Shown here piece by piece: positions 34,673 to 44,412 of a DNA stretch of 64,000 bases. How positions within the stretch are numbered: position 1 is the first letter of the stretch; each line of letters opens with the position of its first letter. Both the position numbers and the translations under genes were made by a program. Origin of the DNA: Candidatus Neomicrothrix sp. UBA2517. Its GTDB lineage: Bacteria; Actinomycetota; Acidimicrobiia; Acidimicrobiales; UBA8592. The stretch is from contig DDNP01000002.1 in the NCBI GenBank assembly GCA_002341185.1, positions 83,539-147,538 of the forward strand. The letters run 5' to 3'. The notes under the pieces were generated by a model that was given only the letters and a program-made list of their open reading frames with translations, did no database searches and was not told the DNA's origin.

Positions 34673-36229
34673 CTAGAGGGGTATTACGCCATGCTTTCTT
34701 TGAGGCAAATCTTCACGTTTTGACTTGAGAACAGAAAATCCAGCAATTATTTTTCTTCTAGTCTCTGATGGGTCAATGACGTCATCAATGTAACCACGTT
34801 CTGCTGCAATATATGGGTTTGCGAATCGTTCAGTATAGTCATCTACTAGAGCAGATTTCTTAGCTTCTGGATCAGCGGCAGATTGAAGCTCCCGTTTGTG
34901 TAGAATTTCAACTGCACCTTGTGGTCCCATCACAGCCAGTTCAGCTGTTGGCCAAGCAAATGAAAGATCAGATCCAACTGATTTCGAGTCCATAACGACA
35001 TATGCGCCTCCATAGGCTTTTCTCGTAATAACTTGGATTCGGGGAATTGTTGCTTCGCAGTAGGCATATAAAAGTTTCGCTCCGTGTCGGATAATTCCCC
35101 CGTATTCCTGATCTACACCTGGAAGGAAACCCGGAACATCAACAAGTGTGAGTAAAGGGATGTTGAAGGCGTCGCATGTGCGAACAAATCGTGCGGCTTT
35201 TGATGATGATTCAATGTCTAATACTCCGGCAAGTACAAGCGGTTGATTCCCGACTATGCCAATTACATTACCGTCAAGATGTGCGAATCCACAGACAATA
35301 CTCTGGGCCCATGAGGGGAAATACTCCATGAATTCTCCGTCATCAACTACTGATGCGATTACTTCTCGCATATCGTAAGGAAGGTTTGGGCTATCCGGCA
35401 TCATATCTGCAAGCTCAGGACAGAGGCGTTCCGGATCGTCTGTAGGTTCAATACGTGGCGGTTCCTCCATATTATTGCTAGGAAGAAAAGTGAGAAGCGT
35501 TTTGACTGCGTCGAGTACCTCTTCTTCACTGTCGCTAACAAATGTCGCTACCCCTGACTTGCTGGCGTGACTAGTTGCACCACCTAATTCTTCTAACGTT
35601 ACTTCTTCTCCGGTTACTGTTTTCACAACATCTGGCCCAGTAATGAACATGTGAGATTTTTCTCTGACCATAAAAATGAAATCTGTCATAGCTGGGCTGT
35701 AAACCGCTCCCCCTGCACATGGTCCCAAGACAACACTGATTTGAGGGATCACTCCAGATGATTGGACATTTCTATGAAAAATTCCTCCATAACTATCTAA
35801 ACTAACAACGCCTTCTTGGATGCGCGCTCCTGCACCGTCATTGAGTCCTATCATTGGTGCACCTGTTGATAACGCTAGATCCATAACTTTGTGTATTTTT
35901 TCAGCAAAAACCTCGCCCAGTGCACCACCCATTACGGTGAAGTCTTGACTGAAGACGAATACTTTACGCCCATCAACAGTCCCCCACCCTGTGACAACCC
36001 CATCAGTGTATGGTCGCGTTTCTAAACCAGCTTCGTGTGCTCGATGACGAGATAGCATATCTAATTCATGAAATGATCCTTCGTCTAATAAATAATCGAT
36101 TCTTTCACGGGCAAGGAGTTTCCCCTTTTCGTGTTGACGCTCCACTGCGCGTTCAGGACCAGCTTGAAGCGCTTCAGATTTTCTCTTTTGGAGTTCTTCT
36201 ATTTTGTCTTGCATTGAATATTCAACCAT
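34673..36229 (-). CDS. Acyl-CoA carboxylase, beta (carboxyltransferase) subunit
   Basis: A 518-residue biotin-dependent carboxyltransferase of the PccB/AccD5 type, transferring CO2 from carboxybiotin to acetyl- or propionyl-CoA. Recognised blocks: KGKLLARERIDYLLDEGSF, GARIQEGVVSLDSYGGIF, GPCAGGAVYSPAMTDFIFM, VPGFLPGVDQEYGGIIRHGA and YGGAYVVM. No biotinylated alpha subunit gene is nearby, so that partner is encoded elsewhere. A methylmalonyl-CoA epimerase at 43.9 kb suggests propionyl-CoA flows to succinyl-CoA in this cell (inference). Confidence 0.95.
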   Translation of the reverse strand: MVEYSMQDKIEELQKRKSEALQAGPERAVERQHEKGKLLARERIDYLLDEGSFHELDMLSRHRAHEAGLETRPYTDGVVTGWGTVDGRKVFVFSQDFTVMGGALGEVFAEKIHKVMDLALSTGAPMIGLNDGAGARIQEGVVSLDSYGGIFHRNVQSSGVIPQISVVLGPCAGGAVYSPAMTDFIFMVREKSHMFITGPDVVKTVTGEEVTLEELGGATSHASKSGVATFVSDSEEEVLDAVKTLLTFLPSNNMEEPPRIEPTDDPERLCPELADMMPDSPNLPYDMREVIASVVDDGEFMEYFPSWAQSIVCGFAHLDGNVIGIVGNQPLVLAGVLDIESSSKAARFVRTCDAFNIPLLTLVDVPGFLPGVDQEYGGIIRHGAKLLYAYCEATIPRIQVITRKAYGGAYVVMDSKSVGSDLSFAWPTAELAVMGPQGAVEILHKRELQSAADPEAKKSALVDDYTERFANPYIAAERGYIDDVIDPSETRRKIIAGFSVLKSKREDLPQRKHGVIPL

Positions 36230-36382
36230 TGCTGTGTAAGCGTAATACGCGTATGGCTACAAACCGATGACTCAGTCGCTAGTTCTTAAAAAAAATATGA
36301 ATTTCCCCGTAATTTGGTTGAATAATACATGTTTTTTCTTACGAAATAGATCAAAAAATATTGTTGAAGTACTGTTTTTGCA

Positions 36383-37618
36383 ATGTCTATCAAAGCTATC
36401 ACTTCAGAAATGCTTCATAGCAAGGAACATCTTGCAGACCCTTATCCCCTATGGGAGCGAATGAGACATGACGAACCTGTTTTCTTTGATGAAATAACGA
36501 AGACCTGGATCTTGACACGTTACACAGACTGTGTGGAAGCCTTTTCAAATTATGAAGACTTCTCAAATCGATTGTACCGAGATACGTTGGGGGTCGTTTT
36601 TGGTCCAACAATGCTTGACAAAGATGGATCTGAGCATGTTATCCATAGGAAAATCGTTGCTCCTGAATTTGTAGGGAAACGCTTTGAACCTTATTGCGAG
36701 GCAATTGAGCGAAACGCATTAGAGCTTATTGAAAAATTTCCGAAAGGCCCGATAGTCGATCTTGTTGATGCATTCACAACGCGTCTGCCAGTTAACGTAA
36801 TCGTTGACATGCTTGGAATGGACCAAAGCGACCATGACCGTTTCCATGAGTGGTATACGACGATGATGGCTGGATTAGCTCGGTTCAGTTCCGAGAAGCA
36901 AAAACTAGGTGTTCTGGCCCATGAGCAATTAGCAGAATATGTTGGACCAATCATTGAAGCCCGAAAATCGTGCCCTATGGACGATCTTATTTCAAAAATT
37001 GTTCATGCTGAAGCTTCAGGCCAGAGTTTGACGTTGGCTGAAATCCAAGCGTTTATTTCTTTATTGCTGGTGGCTGGTGGAGAAACAACTGATAAGGGAA
37101 TAGCCAATATGTGGACCCAATTGTTATTACACCCAGATCAACTAAATGCTGTCCTCGAGGACCATGAATTGTTTGATCACGCTTTCTCAGAGATGATGCG
37201 TCATTCCCCTCCCGTGTTAGGTCAATTGCGATACTCAGTTCAAGAGGTAACCTTCAGCGATGTTACTATTCCCCCCGATCAAGTGGTCTATATCCAATTA
37301 GCATCAGCTAACAATGATGAGTCGATTTTTCACGATCCAAGAGAATTTAATATCGCAAGAAATGATTTACACATGAGTAAAGAACGGAAAAGCGGTCATC
37401 ATGGCGGAGAGGGACGTTATGGTCATTTGGGTTTTGGTTTAGGAAAGCACTTTTGCCTGGGATATGAGATGGCACGACTTGAAGCTATAATCGGTTCTTC
37501 ACTCCTTAGCAATTTCATGAAAAACCCACGTTTAGCTTCTGAGGCCGATACAACATTTGTTACTAAAAATGCGACACGATCTCCACTGGAAGTTCTCATT
37601 GAATACGAGCGCTCATAA
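36383..37618 (+). CDS. Cytochrome P450
   Basis: A 411-residue soluble class I-type P450. The heme-binding loop GFGLGKHFCLG holds the proximal Cys358; the I-helix oxygen-activation motif is LLVAGGETTDK (about 234-244), and the PERF-like region is FHDPREFNIARND. It would need a ferredoxin and reductase from elsewhere. A FAD-dependent oxidoreductase follows 27 bases later on the same strand. The substrate is unknown; steroids, terpenes or fatty acids are usual for such actinobacterial enzymes. Confidence 0.95.
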   Translation: MSIKAITSEMLHSKEHLADPYPLWERMRHDEPVFFDEITKTWILTRYTDCVEAFSNYEDFSNRLYRDTLGVVFGPTMLDKDGSEHVIHRKIVAPEFVGKRFEPYCEAIERNALELIEKFPKGPIVDLVDAFTTRLPVNVIVDMLGMDQSDHDRFHEWYTTMMAGLARFSSEKQKLGVLAHEQLAEYVGPIIEARKSCPMDDLISKIVHAEASGQSLTLAEIQAFISLLLVAGGETTDKGIANMWTQLLLHPDQLNAVLEDHELFDHAFSEMMRHSPPVLGQLRYSVQEVTFSDVTIPPDQVVYIQLASANNDESIFHDPREFNIARNDLHMSKERKSGHHGGEGRYGHLGFGLGKHFCLGYEMARLEAIIGSSLLSNFMKNPRLASEADTTFVTKNATRSPLEVLIEYERS

Positions 37619-37645
37619 ACTATTAAAGAAGCGAGGAGCAGTTAA

Positions 37646-39064
37646 GTGAAATTCGCAGTTATCGGAGCTGGAGTTACAGGTTTAGCGACTGCTCTTGAAC
37701 TTTCAAAATCTGGCCACAACGTAACGATTATTGAACGTGACCAAACCCCGATGCCCAAGACATGCGATGAGGCATTTGAATGGGATAGAAGAGGAGCTCC
37801 ACAAGTAAGACATTCACACGCTCTTCTGGGTCGTTTACATAATATTCTTCGAGATAACCATCCTGAGGTATTAAAATCACTTCTTGATAGCGGAGTTACT
37901 GAAATTAATTTGATTGACCATATGCCAAAAACTCTAGACGATCGTCAGATATTAGATGAAGACATTAACCTTCGGATGCTTGCGGCAAGGCGTACGACAT
38001 TTGAATGGGTTTTGCGTAACACAGTTATGAAGAATACTAATGTGCAGCTTAGAACCGGTTTGGGTGTTACCGGTGTGAAGAAAAACGATTCAGTACTTCC
38101 AAAAGTCATCGGACTTCACTTTAGCGACGGGAAATATGAAGATTTTGATTGTGTCATAGCGGCTAATGGGCGTCGCTCTCAGGCTCCACAATGGCTAAGA
38201 GATGCTGGTATTAGAACACCTGATGAAGTTGTTGAAGATACTGGAATCATCTATTACTCGCGGTTTTATCGGTTGCCCGATGGAGTTGATCTTCCGGTTG
38301 GAGACCGTTTGGTAGCAGGTGATCTTGGGTATTTGAAATACGGTGTCTTTTGGGGAGATAACGGAACGTTCTCGATAACATTTGCGACATCCGATACTGA
38401 TAAAACATTTTGGGGAATTAGAGATGTGGATGTGTTTGAGAGCGTAGTTGATGCTATTCCTGCGGCTAAGGAATGGATTAGTCTTGCACCTGAACCGATA
38501 ACAGAGGTTCACTCAATGGCTGGGCTATTGAATCGTAAACGATCTTTGAAGATAGAGGGAAAGGTTGTTGTTGACGGTTTCCATATGATCGGGGATGCAC
38601 TCGTATGCACTAACCCTTTGTATGGTAGGGGCTGCTCTACTGGGTTTTGGCAAGCTCATCTCCTTGCTGATGCGATTCGTGATCATGGCTCAGACTCTGT
38701 AGCGCAATCTGAGAGTTTCTTGCATGCTGTTGAAGGTAACATTATTCCTTGGTACCAGGCATCCGTTGACTCTGATAGGGGCAGTCGAGCCATAGCCGAT
38801 GGAGTTGATGATGAGATGACGGTAATGAAACGATCAATCCTAAAGGAAGGTTTGATGCCGGCTACTCAAACTTCGTCGAAAGTATGGCGTGGTTTTATGA
38901 AGATGATGAATCTTTTGGCCGATCCTTCAATATTATCTGAGCCAGAAATTAGTGCGGAGATTATGAAAGTTTGGGCTGATCGTGATCAAAGAAATCAAGA
39001 GGCGCCAATAGGGCCTTCTCGAGAAGGGATGATAGATCATCTGAAGCTCACCAATGTTTCTTAA
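37646..39064 (+). CDS. FAD-dependent oxidoreductase/monooxygenase-like protein
   Basis: A 472-residue flavoprotein with the N-terminal Rossmann motif VIGAGVTGLATALE (4-17), a downstream acidic residue at the end of strand 2, and a second FAD block HMIGDALVCTNPLYGRGCST (about 314-333), as in group A flavin monooxygenases and geranylgeranyl-reductase-like enzymes. The RHSHALLGRLHNILRD block resembles a subfamily near P450 clusters. Start GTG with GAGGAG about 10 bases upstream. Its end overlaps the next gene by 11 bases. Substrate unknown. Confidence 0.85.
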   Translation: MKFAVIGAGVTGLATALELSKSGHNVTIIERDQTPMPKTCDEAFEWDRRGAPQVRHSHALLGRLHNILRDNHPEVLKSLLDSGVTEINLIDHMPKTLDDRQILDEDINLRMLAARRTTFEWVLRNTVMKNTNVQLRTGLGVTGVKKNDSVLPKVIGLHFSDGKYEDFDCVIAANGRRSQAPQWLRDAGIRTPDEVVEDTGIIYYSRFYRLPDGVDLPVGDRLVAGDLGYLKYGVFWGDNGTFSITFATSDTDKTFWGIRDVDVFESVVDAIPAAKEWISLAPEPITEVHSMAGLLNRKRSLKIEGKVVVDGFHMIGDALVCTNPLYGRGCSTGFWQAHLLADAIRDHGSDSVAQSESFLHAVEGNIIPWYQASVDSDRGSRAIADGVDDEMTVMKRSILKEGLMPATQTSSKVWRGFMKMMNLLADPSILSEPEISAEIMKVWADRDQRNQEAPIGPSREGMIDHLKLTNVS

Positions 39065-40571
39065 CCTGATAATTGAGAAGATTGCTTTTGCTTTTGTAGT
39101 CCTTTCATTTGCTCTTTTTGCATGTGGAAATGCGGAAGTATCTATTCCCAGTGAACAGTCATCAATTCTGGAAATTGAAGTCGCTGAAACTGAACAAGAT
39201 AATGTAAACATCCCTCTGCCTTCAGTCATTTGGAAATCTTGTTTTGAAATTTATGAATGTGGCGTTGTCAATGCTCCACTGAATTATCAAGAGCCTGAAT
39301 CAGGCTTGATCGAAATTGATTTAATACGCATTCCAGCTTCGGCAGCTACTTCATTAGGGCCTTTGTTAATTAATTTTGGTGGGCCAGGCGCTTCTGGGAC
39401 AGAGTTGGTATCAATGTATGGATCATTATGGGAATTTGCTTTCCCTGAATTTGATATCATCGGCTTCGACCCAAGGGGAGTTGGTGAGTCAGCTAAAGTT
39501 GAGTGCCCTTTTGAACCCGATAATGATGAGAAATCTGTATTTGAAGAGGGGGAAAATCTGGAAGATTTATTCACAGAGGCTCACGTGTATGCCAAAGCTT
39601 GTATTGAAATGAGTGGAGAACTTGCATTGCATGTCGGAACCAATAACGTGGCGCGAGATATGGATAGAATCCGTGAAGCTTTGGGTTTTGAGCAAATCTC
39701 ATATTTGGGTTATTCATATGGGACTCGAATTGGAGCTGTATACGCATCGCTCTTTCCAGAACACATTAGAGCCTTGATCCTTGATGGGCCTGTGTCGCCT
39801 ACAGATCATGTGAGTTCTTTTACTCCTATACAGGGTCAGGGTTTTGAAACAGCGTGGAATCGGTTTGCTGAGAATTGTGACAATGATGTCAGTTGTGATT
39901 TGAATAAATATGGTGGCGCAGAAGCAGCATTTAATATTGTTTCCGACATTTTGAAAATATCTAATCTTCCTGTCACTGGTGGAAGGGCCTTAACCCGTGG
40001 AGAGTTCTTGTTGGGCACGGCTTCTGCACTGTATTCTCCCTATTCATGGCCAGATCTTATTGATGGCTTCAATGATATTATTACTCAATCTGATGGAACA
40101 GTTCATCAAGAATTGGCAGATCAACTCGCTGGTCGCCAGGAGGATGGAACATACGATAATTCTCAAGCTGTTTTGTTTTTAGTGAATTGTGCAGATGACC
40201 CTGGTCGTCCAACCGATAGGTACATTATGGAAGCGGTTGATAAAATCGCAGATCAGCTACTTCATTTTGGCCCTGCAATCAGGGGAGACACAGGGTGCGC
40301 TGGACTTCCTGAGGCAATCGATCCGTTGCACTTTGGAAAGGCAAATTTAAAGACACCGGCGCTTGTTATTGCTATGGAAGGTGATCCAGCTACTCCTTTA
40401 GCGTGGGGACCGGGACTAGTGGACTCTATTGGTGATGCTGTTCTCATCACTTCTGACGGTGATGGACATGGGGCATTCCTTACTAACAGTGATTGTGTTA
40501 CAGAAGTAGTTTTTGATTACCTATTGGATCTGATAGTTCCTGATGATGGGTGGAGCTGCTCTGAACCATAA
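39054..40571 (+). CDS. Exported alpha/beta hydrolase (tripeptidyl-aminopeptidase type)
   Basis: A 505-residue secreted hydrolase. The N-terminus is a lipoprotein signal (FAFVVLSFALFACGNAE, lipobox cysteine at about 24). The alpha/beta core has the oxyanion block INFGGPGASG, FDPRGVGES and the nucleophile elbow LGYSYGTRIGA. The C-terminal TAP-like lid domain ends with the Asp and the catalytic histidine in GDGHGAF. Resembles Streptomyces SlpD/TAP proteases. It is the third gene in a probable unit after the P450 and the FAD protein, though the functional link is not obvious. Confidence 0.9.
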   Translation: MFLNLIIEKIAFAFVVLSFALFACGNAEVSIPSEQSSILEIEVAETEQDNVNIPLPSVIWKSCFEIYECGVVNAPLNYQEPESGLIEIDLIRIPASAATSLGPLLINFGGPGASGTELVSMYGSLWEFAFPEFDIIGFDPRGVGESAKVECPFEPDNDEKSVFEEGENLEDLFTEAHVYAKACIEMSGELALHVGTNNVARDMDRIREALGFEQISYLGYSYGTRIGAVYASLFPEHIRALILDGPVSPTDHVSSFTPIQGQGFETAWNRFAENCDNDVSCDLNKYGGAEAAFNIVSDILKISNLPVTGGRALTRGEFLLGTASALYSPYSWPDLIDGFNDIITQSDGTVHQELADQLAGRQEDGTYDNSQAVLFLVNCADDPGRPTDRYIMEAVDKIADQLLHFGPAIRGDTGCAGLPEAIDPLHFGKANLKTPALVIAMEGDPATPLAWGPGLVDSIGDAVLITSDGDGHGAFLTNSDCVTEVVFDYLLDLIVPDDGWSCSEP

Positions 40572-40594
40572 ATCTCAGCAACTTTATTATTTTT

Positions 40595-41725
40595 TTATAG
40601 TTGTTTAAAGAAGGATCTCAGGTCAGCAATAAGAAGTTCAGGTTGTTCGAATGCAGCAAAATGTCCACCTTTAGACATATTCGTCCAGTGGGTAATGTTG
40701 TAGCTTTCTTCACACCAAGTTCTGGGAGACTGGAGAATCTCGCCGGGGAATGATGCCACGCCAGTTGGAATTTCTACTTTCTCTCCTCCACCGAAACTTC
40801 CGAAACTCTCCCAATATAGTCGCGCTGATGAAGCTCCTGATGCAGTTAGCCAGTACATCATGACGTTATCCAGTAGTTCATTTTTTGTGAGAATATTTTC
40901 TGGATGTCCATCACAGTCCATCCAACTCCAGAACTTCTCAATGATCCATGACATTTGGCCAACAGGTGAATCAACGAGTCCGTATCCGATTGTTTGTGGT
41001 CGGGTCATTTGCTGCTTTGAATAGCCTGAATCCCATTGCTGGTAGTGTGTCAATCGTTCTAGCGCCTGTTTGTCAGCGTCTGTGGGTTCTTGCAGGGCTT
41101 CAGCCGTCGGTCTGCCTATTGGCATGTTTAGGTGTATCCCTTCGCAATGTCCTATATTTCTTCCTATCTGTGTAGTTACTGCAGCTCCCCAGTCTCCGCC
41201 CTGTGCCCCGTATTTTTCATAGCCAAGACGTACCATAAGTTCATCCCATGCTTCAGCTATCTTTTCTACTCCCCATCCAGTTCTCGTTGGTTTACCAGAA
41301 AACCCGTAACCTGGAAGAGTCGGGCACACGACATGAAAAGCATCTTCTTCTTTCCCACCGTATTTCGTTGGATTAGTGAGCGGATCGATTATTTTGTGAA
41401 ATTCTACGATTGATCCAGGCCACCCATGGGTAATAAGCAAAGGAAAGGCGTTGTCGTGCGGAGAACGCTGGTGAATGAAATGGATGTCAAGGTCTTGTAG
41501 TGATGTTATGTATTGGGCAAAACTGTTCAATTTAACTTCACAGGTACGCCAGTCATATTCGTTAAGCCAATAGTTGGCTAGTTCTTTGGTGTAAGCAAGA
41601 GGTATTCCTTGGCTCCAGTCATCAACACATTCTGATTCGGGCCAACGTGTATTCCTTATCCGTGAGTGTAAATCATCAATCTGTTCTTCTGGTATTTCAA
41701 TTGTGAAGGGCGTAATTTCGTGCAT
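40595..41725 (-). CDS. Epoxide hydrolase (EHN-domain type)
   Basis: A 376-residue alpha/beta hydrolase with an N-terminal EHN segment (about 5-115, including the LHSRIRNTRWPE motif typical of microsomal-type epoxide hydrolases), the oxyanion region THGWPGS and nucleophile elbow QGGDWGAAV with the catalytic aspartate. The C-terminal KGGHFAAFEQPE has the catalytic histidine. Probably opens an epoxide to a diol. It is first of the minus-strand genes that follow the P450 cluster and next to a PhyH oxygenase gene. Confidence 0.92.
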   Translation of the reverse strand: MHEITPFTIEIPEEQIDDLHSRIRNTRWPESECVDDWSQGIPLAYTKELANYWLNEYDWRTCEVKLNSFAQYITSLQDLDIHFIHQRSPHDNAFPLLITHGWPGSIVEFHKIIDPLTNPTKYGGKEEDAFHVVCPTLPGYGFSGKPTRTGWGVEKIAEAWDELMVRLGYEKYGAQGGDWGAAVTTQIGRNIGHCEGIHLNMPIGRPTAEALQEPTDADKQALERLTHYQQWDSGYSKQQMTRPQTIGYGLVDSPVGQMSWIIEKFWSWMDCDGHPENILTKNELLDNVMMYWLTASGASSARLYWESFGSFGGGEKVEIPTGVASFPGEILQSPRTWCEESYNITHWTNMSKGGHFAAFEQPELLIADLRSFFKQL

Positions 41726-41735
41726 AGTTATCTTC

Positions 41736-42563
41736 CTATTTTGGGTTTGGGTCTATCGGGTCGTAGTCCCAAAGTTGTGTTTCTTCTTCATCGCCATAGA
41801 GCAAGTAAGCGGGGCTATGTTTTTCGATGTTTCCTGTCAATCCGCGATACATTCCGAAACCGCATAACTGTCGCAGTTGCGGAGTAAACGTTGAGACAAT
41901 ATCAGGTGGAAGTCCAAGGTTTTGATTTTCTTGTTGTCTTATAAAACCTGCGCAGTAATTCATTGCAACCCCAATTCTGATTTGGTCTTCTGTGGTATTT
42001 GCCCCGCCTCCGTGCCATGTGCTTCCGTGCCAAATCAGTACGGATCCTTTCGGCATCTCAGCAGGAATACTTTCAATGTCAGATTGGTCTCCAAAGTAGT
42101 CTGGGTTTTGCCATCGATGACTTCCGGGCACAACTCGAGTTGCCCCATTCTCTTCAGTAAAATCAGTGAGTGCCCACATGGAATTACACACGGTAGCTAC
42201 GTGTGGTTTCGCCAGTGGCTGTACTTGGTCATCTGCGTGAATGACTTGCGCTGTTTCACCGGGTGCTAATGATATTGATGCAAGTGATGAGACCAAGCAT
42301 TGCTCCCCTATTACTCCTTCTATGAGTTCAAGCACTTGAGGCTGAACGGGAATATGTTGCCAAATATCTCCGTGAGCAAGAAGGTTGTATGTTCTCGTTG
42401 TTTGATTTCCTTCAAACCTATTGTTGTCCGGAGCGCGTTGGAGACGTACTTCTAACTTCTTGATCTCATCTACAAGCTCATCTACAAAATTAAGATCAAT
42501 GAGATTTTGAACAATGGTGTATCCAGTGTCCTGAAGCTCTTGATGATGTCGTGATAGATCCAT
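41736..42563 (-). CDS. Phytanoyl-CoA dioxygenase (PhyH) family protein
   Basis: A 275-residue Fe(II)/2-oxoglutarate oxygenase. The metal triad's HxD is in VIHADDQVQ (about 115-123) and the distal His in SVLIWHGSTWHGGGANTT. The 2-oxoglutarate arginine is likely in the TEDQIRIGVAMNY segment. Substrate is unknown; family members hydroxylate lipids, betaines or natural products. It is followed 10 bases later by the epoxide hydrolase gene and preceded directly by the PPOX gene, forming a three-gene run. Confidence 0.92.
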   Translation of the reverse strand: MDLSRHHQELQDTGYTIVQNLIDLNFVDELVDEIKKLEVRLQRAPDNNRFEGNQTTRTYNLLAHGDIWQHIPVQPQVLELIEGVIGEQCLVSSLASISLAPGETAQVIHADDQVQPLAKPHVATVCNSMWALTDFTEENGATRVVPGSHRWQNPDYFGDQSDIESIPAEMPKGSVLIWHGSTWHGGGANTTEDQIRIGVAMNYCAGFIRQQENQNLGLPPDIVSTFTPQLRQLCGFGMYRGLTGNIEKHSPAYLLYGDEEETQLWDYDPIDPNPK

Positions 42564-42983
42564 TTAGTTAATTTGCCCCACTGCGCTGTCTGGAACAAAT
42601 CTGATAACCAATCTTTTATCTTTGATCATTGCGTGATTGAATTCGTCCCAGTCAGGATGTTGTTTTTTCTGAACAGCAGTAAAGACAGTAGCTAATTCCT
42701 TGCACACTGGGTCTTCGGGTTGTTGCGCAGTCTGGGTAATTTCTGCGACACCGTCAAATGAAGCATATGACCATGTTTCCGGTGAAGTGATATGCAGAAC
42801 CGCTCTGTTATCTCTGAGAAGATTTTTAGTTTTTGCTCTTAGCGCTGTAGCAGAGATGCAGAATTTCCCGCCTATTACTGCATAGGCAATATCTGATGAT
42901 TGCGGTCTTCCGTCTTTACGTAAAGTGATGAGAACACCATGATGTGTGTTGCTTGCCCATGTAACGGCCTTTTCTAGATCCAT
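42564..42983 (-). CDS. PPOX-class flavin/F420-dependent oxidoreductase
   Basis: A 139-residue split beta-barrel protein of the pyridoxamine-5'-phosphate-oxidase-like class. The opening LITLRKDGRPQSSDIAYA and the RAKTKNLLRDNRAVLHIT segment are typical of the small F420-dependent group in actinobacteria. The stop codon touches the PhyH start codon, so the genes are probably coupled. Cofactor (FMN or F420) cannot be set from this. Confidence 0.85.
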   Translation of the reverse strand: MDLEKAVTWASNTHHGVLITLRKDGRPQSSDIAYAVIGGKFCISATALRAKTKNLLRDNRAVLHITSPETWSYASFDGVAEITQTAQQPEDPVCKELATVFTAVQKKQHPDWDEFNHAMIKDKRLVIRFVPDSAVGQIN

Positions 42984-43023
42984 TTTTCAATTAGAGCAGA
43001 TTGTGGCTATTACTTCAATAAGG

Positions 43024-43899
43024 TTAGTTAGTTTCCATCTTTTCTAATCGTTGCAAAATACGATCACCATCAATGCTCTTAAGAATATTTTCATAATTGT
43101 CTTTTGGTCCACTCCATTTAAGTTCATGAACTGTTTCAAAGGTTGGCGCGTCGTAATCTATTGTCGCTATCAATTTAAATAGCAGGGCAAGTTCATAATC
43201 ATTATTGAGCGTTTCTGATAGTTTTTGTGAGCTCCTGACTTGCATTGCCCATTCCATATGATCGTTAGGGATATTTTCAATGTGATGGTAGTGCGAGAGT
43301 AAGGTAGCGGAGGACTTAGCGCCCCAACCTTTAATACCAGGGAAACCATCAGCAGTGTCACCTACGAGTCCCAGATAGTCTGGGATTGATTCAGGTGCCA
43401 CACCAAATTTCTCAATCACTGTTTCGTAGGTTATTCGTAATTCTTTCCGTCGATCGTATTGAATTATTTTCTCATCCTTTGTAAGACACTGCCCTAGATC
43501 TTTATCTGGAGTGCAGATAATTACTTGCTCAACATTCGGATTAAGTGTTGCTTTACGAGCTGCAGCGCCAAGACCATCATCGGCTTCAAATTCAATCATT
43601 GGGAAAATCATGAAGCCCAGCGAATCCAATACCTCTTCGAGCAAGTTGAACTGGCCAAGTATGACTGGGTCTAGATCGGAACCGTCTTTATAGCCGCCAT
43701 AAAGTTCGTTTCTGAAGGAAGTAATTACATGATCAGTTGCTATACCAATATGGGTTACGCCTTGGTTAATCATAGAAAGCATGCTGCTAGCAACGGCTCG
43801 TACAGCTCCAACTTCCTGACCGCTACTATTTAAATGCGAAGGTGCGCCAAAGAAGTGCCTGAAAAGTTCATATGTCCCGTCAATAAGATGAATACGCAT
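43024..43899 (-). CDS. 5'-3' exonuclease (PolI N-terminal-like flap nuclease)
   Basis: A 291-residue stand-alone homologue of the 5'-nuclease domain of DNA polymerase I. Metal-binding acidic residues are seen in HLIDGTYELF (Asp6), FEADDGLGAAA and CTPDKDLGQC, and the helix-hairpin-helix is LVGDTADGFPGIKGWGAKSS. Likely functions in Okazaki-fragment or flap processing. Actinobacteria often carry such an extra nuclease apart from polA. It is followed by no obvious partner. Confidence 0.93.
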   Translation of the reverse strand: MRIHLIDGTYELFRHFFGAPSHLNSSGQEVGAVRAVASSMLSMINQGVTHIGIATDHVITSFRNELYGGYKDGSDLDPVILGQFNLLEEVLDSLGFMIFPMIEFEADDGLGAAARKATLNPNVEQVIICTPDKDLGQCLTKDEKIIQYDRRKELRITYETVIEKFGVAPESIPDYLGLVGDTADGFPGIKGWGAKSSATLLSHYHHIENIPNDHMEWAMQVRSSQKLSETLNNDYELALLFKLIATIDYDAPTFETVHELKWSGPKDNYENILKSIDGDRILQRLEKMETN

Positions 43900-43931
43900 G
43901 CTTGAAGTTTGATTAAAAAGTTTAACTAGGT

Positions 43932-44333
43932 TTATTCTTGCACAAGTTCAATTAATGTTCCGAACGATCCCTTTGGATGTACAAATGCAACTGTTGTCCC
44001 TCGTGAACCTGGACGTGGCGCTACATCTATTGGTGTTGCACCAGCTTTAACCATTTCTGCTAACGCTTTTCCACAGTCATCAACTCGGTAACCTACGTGA
44101 TGTAATCCTTCTCCCCTCTTTTCTAAGAATTTCGCTATTGGGGAGTCCTCCGAAGTGGCCGTGGTTAACTGAATGTAGCTGTCAGCAACTTTGATTAATG
44201 CTTCTTCTACTCCGTCACTTTCGACTATTTCTCTATGATGAACCTCTGCTCCGAAAGCATCTTTGTAGTATCCGATAGCTGCTTCAAGATCATGAACTGC
44301 AATTGCGATATGGTCAATTTCGGTAAGTATCAT
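43932..44333 (-). CDS. mce: Methylmalonyl-CoA epimerase
   Basis: A 133-residue VOC-fold epimerase converting (S)- to (R)-methylmalonyl-CoA. The motif IDHIAIAVHDLEAAIGYYKDAF (split as IDHIAIAVHDLE, then AAIGYYKDAF) and GEGLHHVGYRVDD are typical; His residues at about 7 and 86 bind metal, with the C-terminal Glu in GTLIELVQE. It fits the propionyl-CoA pathway with the carboxylase at 34.7 kb. It is divergent from a thiolase across 80 bases. Confidence 0.92.
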   Translation of the reverse strand: MILTEIDHIAIAVHDLEAAIGYYKDAFGAEVHHREIVESDGVEEALIKVADSYIQLTTATSEDSPIAKFLEKRGEGLHHVGYRVDDCGKALAEMVKAGATPIDVAPRPGSRGTTVAFVHPKGSFGTLIELVQE

Positions 44334-44412
44334 TATTGCTCCAAAGTTTTTTTTCCTGTTAGTGTAAAGGAATTCGTGGTTGGCTAGGTTTTATCTGTTG
44401 ATTGGAGTTTAG

